In this document: one piece after another, positions 8,101-14,572 of the stretch
Layout: every line of letters starts with the position of its first letter
Position numbering within the stretch: the stretch's first letter is position 1
Assembly: GCA_041573795.1 (NCBI GenBank)
Contig: JBFFQB010000060.1
Coordinates: 1-20,514 of the forward strand
Source of the DNA: E44-bin32 sp041573795
GTDB taxonomy: Bacteria; Chloroflexota; Anaerolineae; Anaerolineales; E44-bin32
Length of the DNA stretch: 20,514 nt
Reading direction: 5' to 3'
The notes under the pieces: generated by a model
Database searches by the model: none
Seen by the model: only the letters and a program-made list of their open reading frames with translations
What the model was told of the DNA's origin: nothing
Translations under genes and position numbers: made by a program

Positions 8101-8429
8101 GCCCAGCCGGCAGCAAATCCTGCGGTGCCACCCCACGATTCGTGCACGAGCACATAGGTACCGCCGCGCTCACTGCTGCCTGCTAGAAGTTCGATCACAT
8201 TAAGGATGGTCAACCCCAGGACAAAGGCTGCCAGGAGGATCGGGGCACTAGAATCTATCCCCAGCTCCTGTCGAAAGGTTCCAGGGAGCAAGAAAGTCAG
8301 TCCCAGGCTGATGACCAGACCTGCGGCAACTACCTGTCGCAATGAACCCAGTCGACGACTCAGTCGTAATTCACCGAGGAAGGGTTGTTCAAGAACGGTT
8401 TGTTCTGCTTCCACAGGCTTTTTCTCCAT
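5163..8429 (-). CDS. Multidomain membrane protein: APC-type permease + two UspA domains + DUF389
   Basis: The 1088 residues form one uninterrupted frame. Residues 25-430 form an amino acid/polyamine/organocation permease-like unit of about 12 hydrophobic segments (SLGLTFLLPGTF, AFGSIAYFIAGNNALMVAARQLYTLSRFGALP). Residues 456-590 and 605-745 are two universal-stress-protein domains, each starting with RILVPLSAG or DILVPTAGG and ending in CDVAVIAY or SPVVMVKR. The second keeps only part of the ATP loop (GAS...FGT). Residues 785-965 match DUF389 (FFVMMGLAATIAAYGLLQGS, VIIGAMLVAPLFTPILAGSL), with a further membrane helix and a soluble tail to 1088. Known APC-UspA proteins lack DUF389, and DUF389 proteins are usually separate. 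Transport plus nucleotide- or stress-sensing is likely; substrate is unknown. Start ATG 8429 has no obvious ribosome site. Divergent from murJ. Confidence 0.88.
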   Translation of the reverse strand: MEKKPVEAEQTVLEQPFLGELRLSRRLGSLRQVVAAGLVISLGLTFLLPGTFRQELGIDSSAPILLAAFVLGLTILNVIELLAGSSERGGTYVLVHESWGGTAGFAAGWALLALGIVLATTFFHAFGATLVYAFPALEPNALYIPIGAFAFVILIQLLGVLPFRNRTWLLILLLPLGLAVLSFIKLTHSGGSAGPLAMAGGEFPRAAGWGTLIYASLEVLLSGRRQLQDPKQHLPQGLLVSLFLGGILIAAMVGLSISAGDQAGVLTLMAHLGEGDSTRFGFAVAFGSIAYFIAGNNALMVAARQLYTLSRFGALPRGFTVVRKPFRLPPMIFVLLLVLAIPALWLPTGTLLDIGAAAALFVCLLLNLAALISRRREPERRRWFVTPLFPLVPALAATACAFLFFSLQGGGLIGIGAWLAVGALYFSFYARSHLMEAQHGVLIFGREPLEHKHEQAYRILVPLSAGVERQFVLGLATALAKQSKGEVIPLQVVPMSDPLAIQEGRRLAQERNMLFEWSTRDAGSSDVPIHPITRLASSVAKGIYDTAVEEECDLVLLTWPVRSQQEGTRMGRVLDPVVRNTPCDVAVIAYHPESFQEDEQEDGPLTITDILVPTAGGPHAPLATRLALLLAQEFDASTRTVYVARPDASESELAQGREWINNTLQSMRETARTLQKLDPSQEELQLESVVVQSDSVVDGIVEAGAESDLVFIGASEESLIDQVIFGTLPEQIARACPSPVVMVKRYRGLSRFWLQRLWDSLSQALPKLTLEEQVEVYKRVRRDARPDTDFFVMMGLAATIAAYGLLQGSAAVIIGAMLVAPLFTPILAGSLAIVQGDIRLFRLSLEAALKGITLAIGIAVVLTALSPLRTLTVEITSRTSPNLFDLAVALASGAAGAYAVARKDVATALPGVAIAAALVPPLCVIGVGIAVGDARVTGGSTLLFFTNLIAITLAGSIILLLLGFRPAAGAKREARLRLGIVTFLVLLTAITIPLAIIFVDAVQTYQTEQIIERVITEQLDPHDDLTLVTFEQIEDGPALIIRAEINTTTTLEKTLAQSMSTALRTRLGQPVTLQLIAVPVQEIEIHQP

Positions 8430-8524
8430 CGAGCTATGAGACGTAAATCTGTCACTCTAGTGTACTCTTTCAACGCAGCATGGCAATGTAGACATCGGTG
8501 CTGTTCGCCCTCTCCGGGAAACTG

Positions 8525-8530
8525 TATAAT
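8525..8530 (+). promoter_or_regulatory. -10 box of murJ, leaderless geometry
   Basis: A perfect TATAAT ends eight bases before the GTG start at 8539. There is no Shine-Dalgarno sequence, so the transcript is expected to begin at or next to the start codon. The -35 is weak (TGTTCG at 8502-8507, 17-base spacer). Confidence 0.6.
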
Positions 8531-8538
8531 CCCCCATC

Positions 8539-10116
8539 GTGAGTGAACTCGAAACCTCTCCCAGCCACCGCATCGCCCGCGCTAGCGGAGTGGTTATGGT
8601 TGGCTATGCCCTTTCCAGCTTGATGGGATTGGTGAGCCAGATCCTGATTACACGGGCTTTTGGCACCGGTGCAGAGATCGATGCGTACTATGCCGGAAAC
8701 CGGCTGACAGAACTGCTCTTTAATTTGATGGCGGGGGGCGCGTTAGCGTCTGCCTTTGTCCCAACTTTCACGGGTTACTTGGCGAAAGATCAGCAGTCGC
8801 GCGCCTGGCGGTTGGCCTCCTCGATTGGCAACCTGATCCTGATCGGGTTGGGCGCGATCAGCGCGCTGGCTGCATGGCAGGCCCCCTGGATAGTGAAAAA
8901 CATCCTTGCGCCGGGCTTTAGGGACACTGAGCAGATCACACTCACAGTCGAATTGCTGCGGATCATGCTGCTCTCGCCGGCGATCTTTGGGATCAGCGGG
9001 TTGCTTATGGGGGTATTGAATGGCAACCAAAGATTCTTCCTACCCGCAATCGCACCAGGGTTTTACCGGCTCGGATTAATCGCAGGTGTGGTATTCCTGA
9101 GCCCCCGCTATGGGATCTATGGATTGGCCTGGGGGGTTGTGCTTGGTGCAAGTTTACACCTGCTGATTCAGCTCCCCGGGTTGCGCGGTCTTGGCGCCAA
9201 TTACTTGCCTGGATTGGGTTTGAGAGATAAGGCTGTACGTCAGGTTGGCATCTTGATGGCGCCGCGATTGCTGGGAGTTGCCGTTGTTCAAATTAATTTC
9301 CTGGTGAATACGATCCTGGCCTCCGCCATGCCGATTGGAAGTCTCTCAGCCGTCAATTACGCTTTAATCATCATGTTGATGCCGCAGCTGATCATTGCGC
9401 AAGCGATCGCGGTGGCCTCGCTGCCGACCTTCTCAGCCCAGGTAGCACGTAAGGAATGGGTGGCACTAGGTACAACCTTCGCTTCTGCGCTGCGCGGCGT
9501 GTTCTTCCTGGCATTACCAGCCAGTCTTGGGTTGATGCTCCTGCGTCAACCCATTGTGGCGATGCTGCTTGAACGAGGTATGTTCACCAAAGAATCCACC
9601 AGTCTGGTTGCATGGGCTTTGCTATGGTATGCAGCCGGCTTGGTCGGGCACGGGTTGCTTGAAGTGATTGTGCGCGCCTTTTATGCCATGTATGACACCC
9701 GAACCCCTGTGCTGGTAGGCGCCGGAGCGATGTCGCTAAACATCCTCTTCAGCCTGTTATTTTCGCGCTGGTTTATGCAAAGGGGATGGGCGCCACACGG
9801 TGGCCTGGCACTGGCGAATTCGCTGGCGACGGCGCTAGAGACCGGGCTGCTTTTATTCTTGATGCGCAAACGCTTGGGGAAGCTGGGGGGAGTTAAAATG
9901 GGTCGTGGAGTTATGGGGATGGCGCTCTCCGGCGCAGTGATGGCGGGGGCACTGTGGCTATGGTTGCCGCTGGGGAACAACATGCCCGTGATCCTCCACG
10001 CCCTTTCGGGGATCGTTCTCGGCGCGTTGGTCTACTGGATAACGGCGCTGCTGTTGCGGGTTGATGAGAGCAGGAGCCTTCCGGGAATGATCTTGGGTCG
10101 GGTAAGGAGGCGTTAG
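8539..10116 (+). CDS. murJ: Lipid II flippase MurJ (MviN family)
   Basis: The 525-residue polytopic membrane protein of the MOP superfamily flips lipid-linked peptidoglycan precursor across the inner membrane. Seen directly: the N-terminal MurJ block RAFGTGAEIDAYYAGNRL (about 39-56) followed by LFNLMAGGALASAFVPTFTGYL, repeated pairs of hydrophobic helices across the whole length, and LPASLGLMLLRQPIVAMLLERGMFT with FYAMYDTRTPVLVGA in the second half. Length matches the family (about 500-530). The GTG start at 8539 has no ribosome site but sits eight bases after TATAAT. The gene is divergent from the fusion transporter and convergent with the PAP2-like gene, with which its stop codon overlaps by four bases. 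Related oligosaccharide flippases are the alternative, less likely given the N-terminal block. Confidence 0.92.
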   Translation: MSELETSPSHRIARASGVVMVGYALSSLMGLVSQILITRAFGTGAEIDAYYAGNRLTELLFNLMAGGALASAFVPTFTGYLAKDQQSRAWRLASSIGNLILIGLGAISALAAWQAPWIVKNILAPGFRDTEQITLTVELLRIMLLSPAIFGISGLLMGVLNGNQRFFLPAIAPGFYRLGLIAGVVFLSPRYGIYGLAWGVVLGASLHLLIQLPGLRGLGANYLPGLGLRDKAVRQVGILMAPRLLGVAVVQINFLVNTILASAMPIGSLSAVNYALIIMLMPQLIIAQAIAVASLPTFSAQVARKEWVALGTTFASALRGVFFLALPASLGLMLLRQPIVAMLLERGMFTKESTSLVAWALLWYAAGLVGHGLLEVIVRAFYAMYDTRTPVLVGAGAMSLNILFSLLFSRWFMQRGWAPHGGLALANSLATALETGLLLFLMRKRLGKLGGVKMGRGVMGMALSGAVMAGALWLWLPLGNNMPVILHALSGIVLGALVYWITALLLRVDESRSLPGMILGRVRRR

Positions 10117-10568
10117 GCAAAGAGCGAGAAGTAAGCCTGGGCGAGCCCGATGCCCATTAATATGCCTGTCGCTGCCTCTGCTGGTGAATGCCCCAGCACC
10201 TCTTTCAATTTTTCAGAACCGTGCTCCGGATGTCCTTCAAGAAAATCATTGACGATGGTATTGATGATCGTTGCGTGGCGTCCTGCCTGGCGTCGGATCC
10301 CGGTCGCGTCGTAGATGACAATCATGGCGAATGCGACCGCCAAAGCAAAGAGCGGGGAGTTAAATCCTTGGGAGAGGCCGATGCCGTGTGTCGTGGCTGA
10401 AACCAGGGCTGCGTGAGAAGAGGGCATTCCGCCAGCACGAAATAACAAAGACCAATCACGTTCCCCCACTCGTAAGTAATGAACAGGAATTTTAAGAATT
10501 TGTGCCAGGCCCCAGGCAGTCAGGGCGGCAATAAGGACATGATTTGAAAAGAGCTGGCCTAGATTCAC
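10113..10568 (-). CDS. Divergent PAP2 family membrane protein (DUF212)
   Basis: The 151-residue membrane protein with several helices is related to type 2 phosphatidic acid phosphatases. Seen directly: GGMPSSHAALVSA at 46-58 (PSSH corresponds to PAP2 motif 2), VIYDATGIRRQAGRHATIIN at 84-103 (Arg and His as in motif 3), and LGHSPAEAATGILMGIGLA near the end. All are hallmarks of the DUF212 branch. A lipid-phosphate or undecaprenyl-phosphate hydrolase role is possible but unproven for this branch. The start is GTG at 10568, placed directly after the TAA of xseB (no gap), with a GAGGA site inside the end of xseB. This indicates translational coupling. The TAA stop overlaps the TAG stop of convergent murJ. 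Confidence 0.9.
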   Translation of the reverse strand: MNLGQLFSNHVLIAALTAWGLAQILKIPVHYLRVGERDWSLLFRAGGMPSSHAALVSATTHGIGLSQGFNSPLFALAVAFAMIVIYDATGIRRQAGRHATIINTIVNDFLEGHPEHGSEKLKEVLGHSPAEAATGILMGIGLAQAYFSLFA

Positions 10569-10823
10569 TTAGTTATCCTCGGATTTGATGTCGATCTCGC
10601 GCATTTCACCGGCGATATCCTCCGTCAACTGCTCTAGCTTTATCTCCGCTTGTTCTAGCAGTTCGCCACAATGCTTGCTGAGCGCCTGACCGCGCTCAAA
10701 GAGCGCCAAAGATTCCTCCAACGGGAGGGTCCCGGCTTCGAGTTGTGTAACCACCTGCTCAAGCTCAGCGAAGGCTTCTTCATAGGTCAAATTCTTAATT
10801 GTCTTGCCTTTTGTCTTTGCCAT
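10569..10823 (-). CDS. xseB: Exodeoxyribonuclease VII small subunit
   Basis: This 84-residue protein is the non-catalytic partner that binds the C-terminal coiled coil of XseA. The enzyme degrades single-stranded DNA to acid-insoluble oligonucleotides in repair and recombination. The family core is clear: LTYEEAFAELEQVVTQLEAG (about 12-31), then LPLEESLALFERGQALSKHC and an acidic tail. Length is normal. ATG 10823 has an AAAAGGA site at good spacing. It follows xseA by 77 bases and directly precedes the PAP2-like gene. Confidence 0.95.
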   Translation of the reverse strand: MAKTKGKTIKNLTYEEAFAELEQVVTQLEAGTLPLEESLALFERGQALSKHCGELLEQAEIKLEQLTEDIAGEMREIDIKSEDN

Positions 10824-10900
10824 AACAATGTCCTTTTCGATTCTAATCGTCAGCGCAGGTCTCGTGCTTTCTGCGGATCGAACTGGCTGCTCGGAGAGGA

Positions 10901-12115
10901 TTACTCCTGTACTTCTGCCTCCAAGCTGCCATCCTGCAAGCGCACTTCGATGCGCTCCCCAGCTTTGGCGTGGGTGGTCGATGACACCAATCTCCCGTCT
11001 CGCAAGCGAGTGACCAGGGCATAGCCGCGCTGCAGCACATCGTCAGGGCTGAAAGCTCGCAATGTGACCCTAAGGGATTGTATCGACGTCCTGGCCAGGA
11101 GCATGCGATGGTTCATGGAAAGGCGCGCACGATGTATCTGATCATCCACTCGTTGGCGATCGCTGAGGATGCGTGCACGTGGTGAGACAACCGCTAAGCG
11201 AGATTGCAGCAACGAGAGGGCCATGCGTAATGTCGAGATTTTTCCGGCGAATAACTGGATCGACTGGTTGCGCAGCGCGATCAACTCATCGTGCAGGGTA
11301 GCCTTGTCCGGGGTGGCAAGCTCGGCAGCAGCCGATGGTGTAGCCGCCCGAAGATCAGCCGCGAAATCTGTCAGGATCAAATCTGTTTCGTGACCCACGC
11401 CGCTGACGATCGGTATCGCAATGGCGGCGACAGCACGCACGACGATTTCTGTATTGAATGCCGCCAGATCTTCGACCGCGCCACCCCCGCGCACGAGCAG
11501 GATCACATCAGCCTCGCCGTGACGCTCGAGCAGCGAGAGTGCCAGCACAATCCCCTCAGGGGCATCCGCCCCCTGAACTGGGGTGGGAGCCAGCAAGACT
11601 TGAGCAAGCGGGTAGCGTCGTTCCAGGACCTGCAACACATCTTGCAGTGCAGCGCCTGTGGGAGAGGTCACGACACCGATAACGGCTGGGCGCTCGGGAA
11701 GGGGTTGTTTACGTGCCGGATCGAATAATCCTTCGGCTTCGAGTTTCTGCTTCAATTCAAGGAAATCTAGATGGCGAGCGCCTTCCCCGGCAGGTCGAAG
11801 TTGTTCGGCATAGATCTGATACTGGCCTGCGGCTTCGTAGACGCTGATGCGCCCGAAGACTTCCAACGCTTCTCCCTCGCGCGGTATACGGACCTGGGCT
11901 TCTACGTGAGACCGCCACATCACACACTTTAATGAGCTGGCCTCATCCTTGAGGGTGAAGTAGAGATGGCCAGAAGCCGGTCGCGAGACGTTGGAAACCT
12001 CACCTGCCACCCATAGTTCCTGGAGGCGGTAATCGCTTTCAAGGGCCTGGCGGATGTAGCGGGTAAGATCAGCGACGGTCCATATATGCGGTGTATTAAA
12101 CACGGGAAAGTTCAC
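10901..12115 (-). CDS. xseA: Exodeoxyribonuclease VII large subunit
   Basis: This 404-residue protein is the catalytic subunit. The N-terminal OB-fold (about 10-105) carries LWVAGEVSNVSRPASGHLYF and SLKCVMWRS. The catalytic domain has VIGVVTSPTGAALQDVLQVL (145-164), LVRGGGAVEDLAAFN (207-221) and VSGVGHETDLILTDFAADLR (237-256), with His242 and Asp245 in the usual active-site region. A helical, coiled-coil C-terminal part follows, ending in VLQRGYALVTRLRDGRLVSS. Family length is about 400-450, so it is complete. The GTG start at 12115 has no ribosome site but lies six bases after a -10 hexamer with a perfect TTGACA at 17-base spacing. Followed on the same strand by xseB. Divergent from the cinA-like gene. 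Confidence 0.96.
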   Translation of the reverse strand: MNFPVFNTPHIWTVADLTRYIRQALESDYRLQELWVAGEVSNVSRPASGHLYFTLKDEASSLKCVMWRSHVEAQVRIPREGEALEVFGRISVYEAAGQYQIYAEQLRPAGEGARHLDFLELKQKLEAEGLFDPARKQPLPERPAVIGVVTSPTGAALQDVLQVLERRYPLAQVLLAPTPVQGADAPEGIVLALSLLERHGEADVILLVRGGGAVEDLAAFNTEIVVRAVAAIAIPIVSGVGHETDLILTDFAADLRAATPSAAAELATPDKATLHDELIALRNQSIQLFAGKISTLRMALSLLQSRLAVVSPRARILSDRQRVDDQIHRARLSMNHRMLLARTSIQSLRVTLRAFSPDDVLQRGYALVTRLRDGRLVSSTTHAKAGERIEVRLQDGSLEAEVQE

Positions 12116-12121
12116 AGCGCG

Positions 12122-12150
12122 AGCTTACGCTACGCATGGGTGCCTGTCAA
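12122..12150 (-). promoter_or_regulatory. xseA promoter, leaderless geometry
   Basis: On the minus strand TTGACA (12150-12145) is followed by a 17-base spacer and TAAGCT (12127-12122). Six bases then separate the -10 from the GTG start of xseA. The expected start point is at or beside the GTG, so the mRNA would have no or almost no leader. Confidence 0.6.
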
Positions 12151-12159
12151 TGGTAACGG

Positions 12160-12203
12160 TATAATCGTTTCAACGTTATGATATGGATAGGCTGTAGTGG
12201 AGG
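12160..12203 (+). promoter_or_regulatory. -10 box and palindromic ribosome site of the cinA-like gene
   Basis: TATAAT at 12160-12165 gives a start near 12172 and a leader of about 38 bases. The -35 is poor (TGGGTG at 12137-12142), and its expected position overlaps the xseA spacer on the other strand. GGAGG at 12199-12203 is six bases before ATG 12210 and is followed at once by its own complement, ACCTCC. Confidence 0.5.
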
Positions 12204-12209
12204 ACCTCC

Positions 12210-12689
12210 ATGGCGGAATCACTGGAAGTGCTCGTGGGAAAGCGCCTGCGGGAAGCCGGCTTAACACTTGCTGTAGCAGAATCCTGCACGGGTGGTTTAA
12301 TCGGGCACCGGATAACGAACGTTGCTGGTTCATCGGAATATTTTCTGGGTGGCGTCGTTGCCTATGCTTATGAAGCCAAAGAGCGATTATTGAATGTGCG
12401 TCACGGAACCCTGTATGAATTTGGTGCTGTAAGCGATCGCACAGCCAGCGAGATGGCGCGGGGTGCGAGGCGAGTGTTGGGTGCCGATATCGGCATCGCC
12501 GTAACCGGGATCGCCGGCCCGGGTGGCGGGCTCCCAGATAAACCTGTCGGCACGACCTGGGTGGCGGTAAGTTCGCGTGATGGGGAATGGACACAACACC
12601 ATCAGTGGGAAGGAGATCGCGCCGAAAATAAAGCAGCGTCGGCAGACGCCACGCTTGCCCTGCTCCTTAAGGTGTTAGAACGTACTTAG
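12210..12689 (+). CDS. CinA C-terminal domain protein, nicotinamide-nucleotide amidohydrolase (PncC type)
   Basis: The 159-residue stand-alone CinA C-terminal domain. Family members deamidate nicotinamide mononucleotide to nicotinate mononucleotide in pyridine-nucleotide recycling, in the cytoplasm. Seen directly: AVAESCTGGLIGHRIT (21-36) with the conserved Ser25, then GGVVAYAYEAK, GAVSDRTASEMARGAR and IAVTGIAGPGGGLPDKPVGTTW (96-117). Length agrees with single-domain PncC proteins (about 160). The N-terminal molybdopterin-like domain of full CinA is absent, as is common, so a competence role is unlikely. The ATG at 12210 has GGAGG six bases upstream. The gene stands alone between the divergent xseA gene and the convergent sigma-factor gene, and ends in a shared terminator. 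Confidence 0.92.
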   Translation: MAESLEVLVGKRLREAGLTLAVAESCTGGLIGHRITNVAGSSEYFLGGVVAYAYEAKERLLNVRHGTLYEFGAVSDRTASEMARGARRVLGADIGIAVTGIAGPGGGLPDKPVGTTWVAVSSRDGEWTQHHQWEGDRAENKAASADATLALLLKVLERT

Positions 12690-12724
12690 AAGCGAATCAA
12701 GCAAGACAAAGGCATAAAGAAAAA

Positions 12725-12750
12725 AAGGGCGTCCAACACTGGACGCCCTT
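12725..12750. terminator. Bidirectional intrinsic terminator between the cinA-like and sigma-factor genes
   Basis: AAGGGCGTCCA (12725-12735) and TGGACGCCCTT (12740-12750) form a perfect 11-bp stem with an ACAC loop. On the minus strand the stem is followed by a run of T, ideal for ending the sigma-factor transcript. On the plus strand TTCTCTATTT follows, adequate for the cinA-like gene. Confidence 0.92.
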
Positions 12751-12778
12751 CTCTATTTAGGCGAGGGGTAGGAATTAA

Positions 12779-13954
12779 TTAACCGAGGTAGTCACGAAGC
12801 TGTCGGGCTCGTCGAGGGTGGCGCAGGCGCCGCAGCGCCTTCCCCTCGATTTGGCGAATCCGTTCACGTGTCAGGCCAAATTTCTGCCCAACCTCTTCCA
12901 GGGTGTACGGTCGGCCATTGTGAAGGCCGAAACGCAGGCGCAGGATACGGGCTTCGCGGGGGCTCAGCGTCGCCAGCACATCCTCAATCTTGTCGCGCAG
13001 CAAATTCTGGTAAGCGCTCTGTGTTGGGGTGGGCGTGGTGTCATCTTCGACAAACGACCCTAATTCGGTGTCCTCATCCTCGCCCACAGGAGTCTCCAGG
13101 GAAAGCGGCCGCCAGGAAACTCGCATCATCCACTGCACCTTGCGGGCGTCGATTTCCATGACTTCGGCGATCTCTTCTGGTGTGGGTTTGCGGCCAAGGC
13201 TTTGCTCGAGCTGTCGGGCGATTTTATACAGCCGGCGGATACGGTCGGACATATGCACCGGAACTCGAATCGTGCGCCCCTGGTCGGCGATTGCGCGGGT
13301 GATCGTCTGGCGAATCCACCAGGTTGCGTAGGTGCTGAAGCGGTAGCCGCGGTGATAATCAAATTTTTCGACTGCCTTCATCAGACCAAGGTTTCCTTCC
13401 TGGATGAGATCGAGGAAGGGGACCCCGCGACCCATGTATTTCTTAGCGATGCTGACGACCAGGCGCGTGTTGGCTTTAATCAAGTGATCGCGAGCCGCGC
13501 GGGCATCCTGCACAAAGGCATTCAGCTCAGACCGCTGCTTGGCACTGAGTCGCCCATTTGTCTTGGCAAGATCTATCTCTGAGAAGTTGCCACGTTCGAT
13601 GCGCGTAGCCAGGTCAACCTCCTGCTCAGTGGTGAGCAGGGGAACGCGCGCCATCTCTTTGAGATAAAGCCCCACCGTATCGTCACTGGAGATGGCACTT
13701 AGATCGAATGGGTGGATCTCGTCGATCTCCTCATCCTGGGCGATATGGGGTGGGATCTGGCTCGGGTCTTCGAAAACATCGACGCCAGCCGAGCGGAAGA
13801 AAGACTGCAGGCGCTCGAGGCGCTCCTCAGAATCTTCTGCTTCGGGGAAGACGATGATGATGTCGTCATTGGTGATATAGCCTTGGAACTCACCCTTTTC
13901 CATCAGGGCGGCAAAGGCTTCGCGTTTCTCCCAACGGTCCTTGGCTACACTCAT
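12779..13954 (-). CDS. rpoD: RNA polymerase primary sigma factor (RpoD/SigA)
   Basis: This 391-residue protein directs core RNA polymerase to housekeeping promoters. All sigma-70 regions are visible: region 1.1 (about 10-65, MEKGEFQGYITNDDI), region 1.2 (92-124, DDTVGLYLKEMARVPLLT), region 2 (157-235, with YRFSTYATWWIRQTITRAIA for melting and -10 recognition), region 3, and region 4 (about 325-388, with TLEEVGQKFGLTRERIRQIE for the -35 helix-turn-helix). The presence of region 1.1 marks a group 1 (primary) factor. The frame is open from GTG 13975, but ATG 13954 has a TGGAG site at proper spacing and is preferred. It follows the DUF177 gene by about 60 bases with a hairpin between. The promoters seen in this window (TTGxxx-N17-TAnnnT) fit such a factor. 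Confidence 0.95.
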   Translation of the reverse strand: MSVAKDRWEKREAFAALMEKGEFQGYITNDDIIIVFPEAEDSEERLERLQSFFRSAGVDVFEDPSQIPPHIAQDEEIDEIHPFDLSAISSDDTVGLYLKEMARVPLLTTEQEVDLATRIERGNFSEIDLAKTNGRLSAKQRSELNAFVQDARAARDHLIKANTRLVVSIAKKYMGRGVPFLDLIQEGNLGLMKAVEKFDYHRGYRFSTYATWWIRQTITRAIADQGRTIRVPVHMSDRIRRLYKIARQLEQSLGRKPTPEEIAEVMEIDARKVQWMMRVSWRPLSLETPVGEDEDTELGSFVEDDTTPTPTQSAYQNLLRDKIEDVLATLSPREARILRLRFGLHNGRPYTLEEVGQKFGLTRERIRQIEGKALRRLRHPRRARQLRDYLG

Positions 13955-13997
13955 GCACACACTCCAGAAGCTCACACCTTCCTGATGGTATGAGGGT

Positions 13998-14015
13998 GGG
14001 CGCGTCGGCGCGCCC
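13998..14015. terminator. GC-only hairpin between the DUF177 and sigma-factor genes
   Basis: GGGCGCG (13998-14004) and CGCGCCC (14009-14015) form a perfect 7-bp stem with a four-base loop, ending one base from the DUF177 stop codon. No U run follows on the minus strand, so it is more likely a processing, attenuation or stability element than a full terminator. Confidence 0.4.
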
Positions 14016-14016
14016 G

Positions 14017-14511
14017 CTAGGACTTGGATAAGAGCGACTTCAAAACAGCCATGCGCGGATCAATCTCGGCTTCGGGGTGACTGCATTCAACCTCATTGCG
14101 GTTTTCGCCGCATTGAGGACAAAGCCCGGCACAATCAGGTTTACAGGTAGGTTGAATGGGCATGTCGATCAAGAGCACTTCCCGCAGCATTGGTGTAAGA
14201 TCGAGGATCGCCTTTTCTGAAATCGTGGTCTGTGGGTCGTCTGTTTTGCCAGGCGGGAAGGTGAAGAGCTCGTCGATCTCAGCCGTGAGGGTTTGATGAA
14301 ATTCGCCTAGGCAGCGAACGCATTCAGTATCGACCTGGCCTTCGAATTGCGCCTGCACGACGACCCCTTGCCCGGTGCGGGTGAGGCGCGCGTGGCCGTT
14401 GAATTCGCTGACGCTGAGATCGTCTCCGAATTGGAGTGAAATTTCCTGAAAATCAAAGTTGCGGCTGTATCCAACGCTCTTGTTTAACAAGAATCCAACG
14501 TTGAGCCGCAA
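14017..14511 (-). CDS. YceD/DUF177 family Cys-rich protein
   Basis: The 164-residue DUF177 protein belongs to a family linked to 23S rRNA or ribosome biogenesis and usually encoded just before rpmF (ribosomal protein L32). Seen directly: CVRCLGEF (Cys64, Cys67), the helix segment ILDLTPMLREVLLIDMPI, then the zinc-binding-like cluster CKPDCAGLCPQCGENRN (Cys123, 127, 131, 134) and the closing DPRMAVLKSLL. The start is the TTG at 14511, the only common start codon before an upstream stop; no ribosome site is evident. A good promoter lies 62 bases upstream. Unusually, the next gene is the sigma factor; no L32 gene fits in the 62 bases between them. Confidence 0.88.
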   Translation of the reverse strand: MRLNVGFLLNKSVGYSRNFDFQEISLQFGDDLSVSEFNGHARLTRTGQGVVVQAQFEGQVDTECVRCLGEFHQTLTAEIDELFTFPPGKTDDPQTTISEKAILDLTPMLREVLLIDMPIQPTCKPDCAGLCPQCGENRNEVECSHPEAEIDPRMAVLKSLLSKS

Positions 14512-14572
14512 CGCGTGTTGATGGTTCAGGTTCGCACCGCCTGGAAATCAGGGTTCCCAAAATAGCGACCGC

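Noticed and set aside
10840..10845. TAGAAT on the minus strand as a promoter for xseB
   Set aside because: There is no -35 at any usual spacing, and the predicted start near 10833 would cut into the AAAAGGA ribosome site of xseB.
13976..14016. Possible missing rpmF (L32) gene between the DUF177 and sigma-factor genes
   Set aside because: The space is at most about 62 bases, is mostly a hairpin, and cannot hold an L32 frame of about 55-60 codons.
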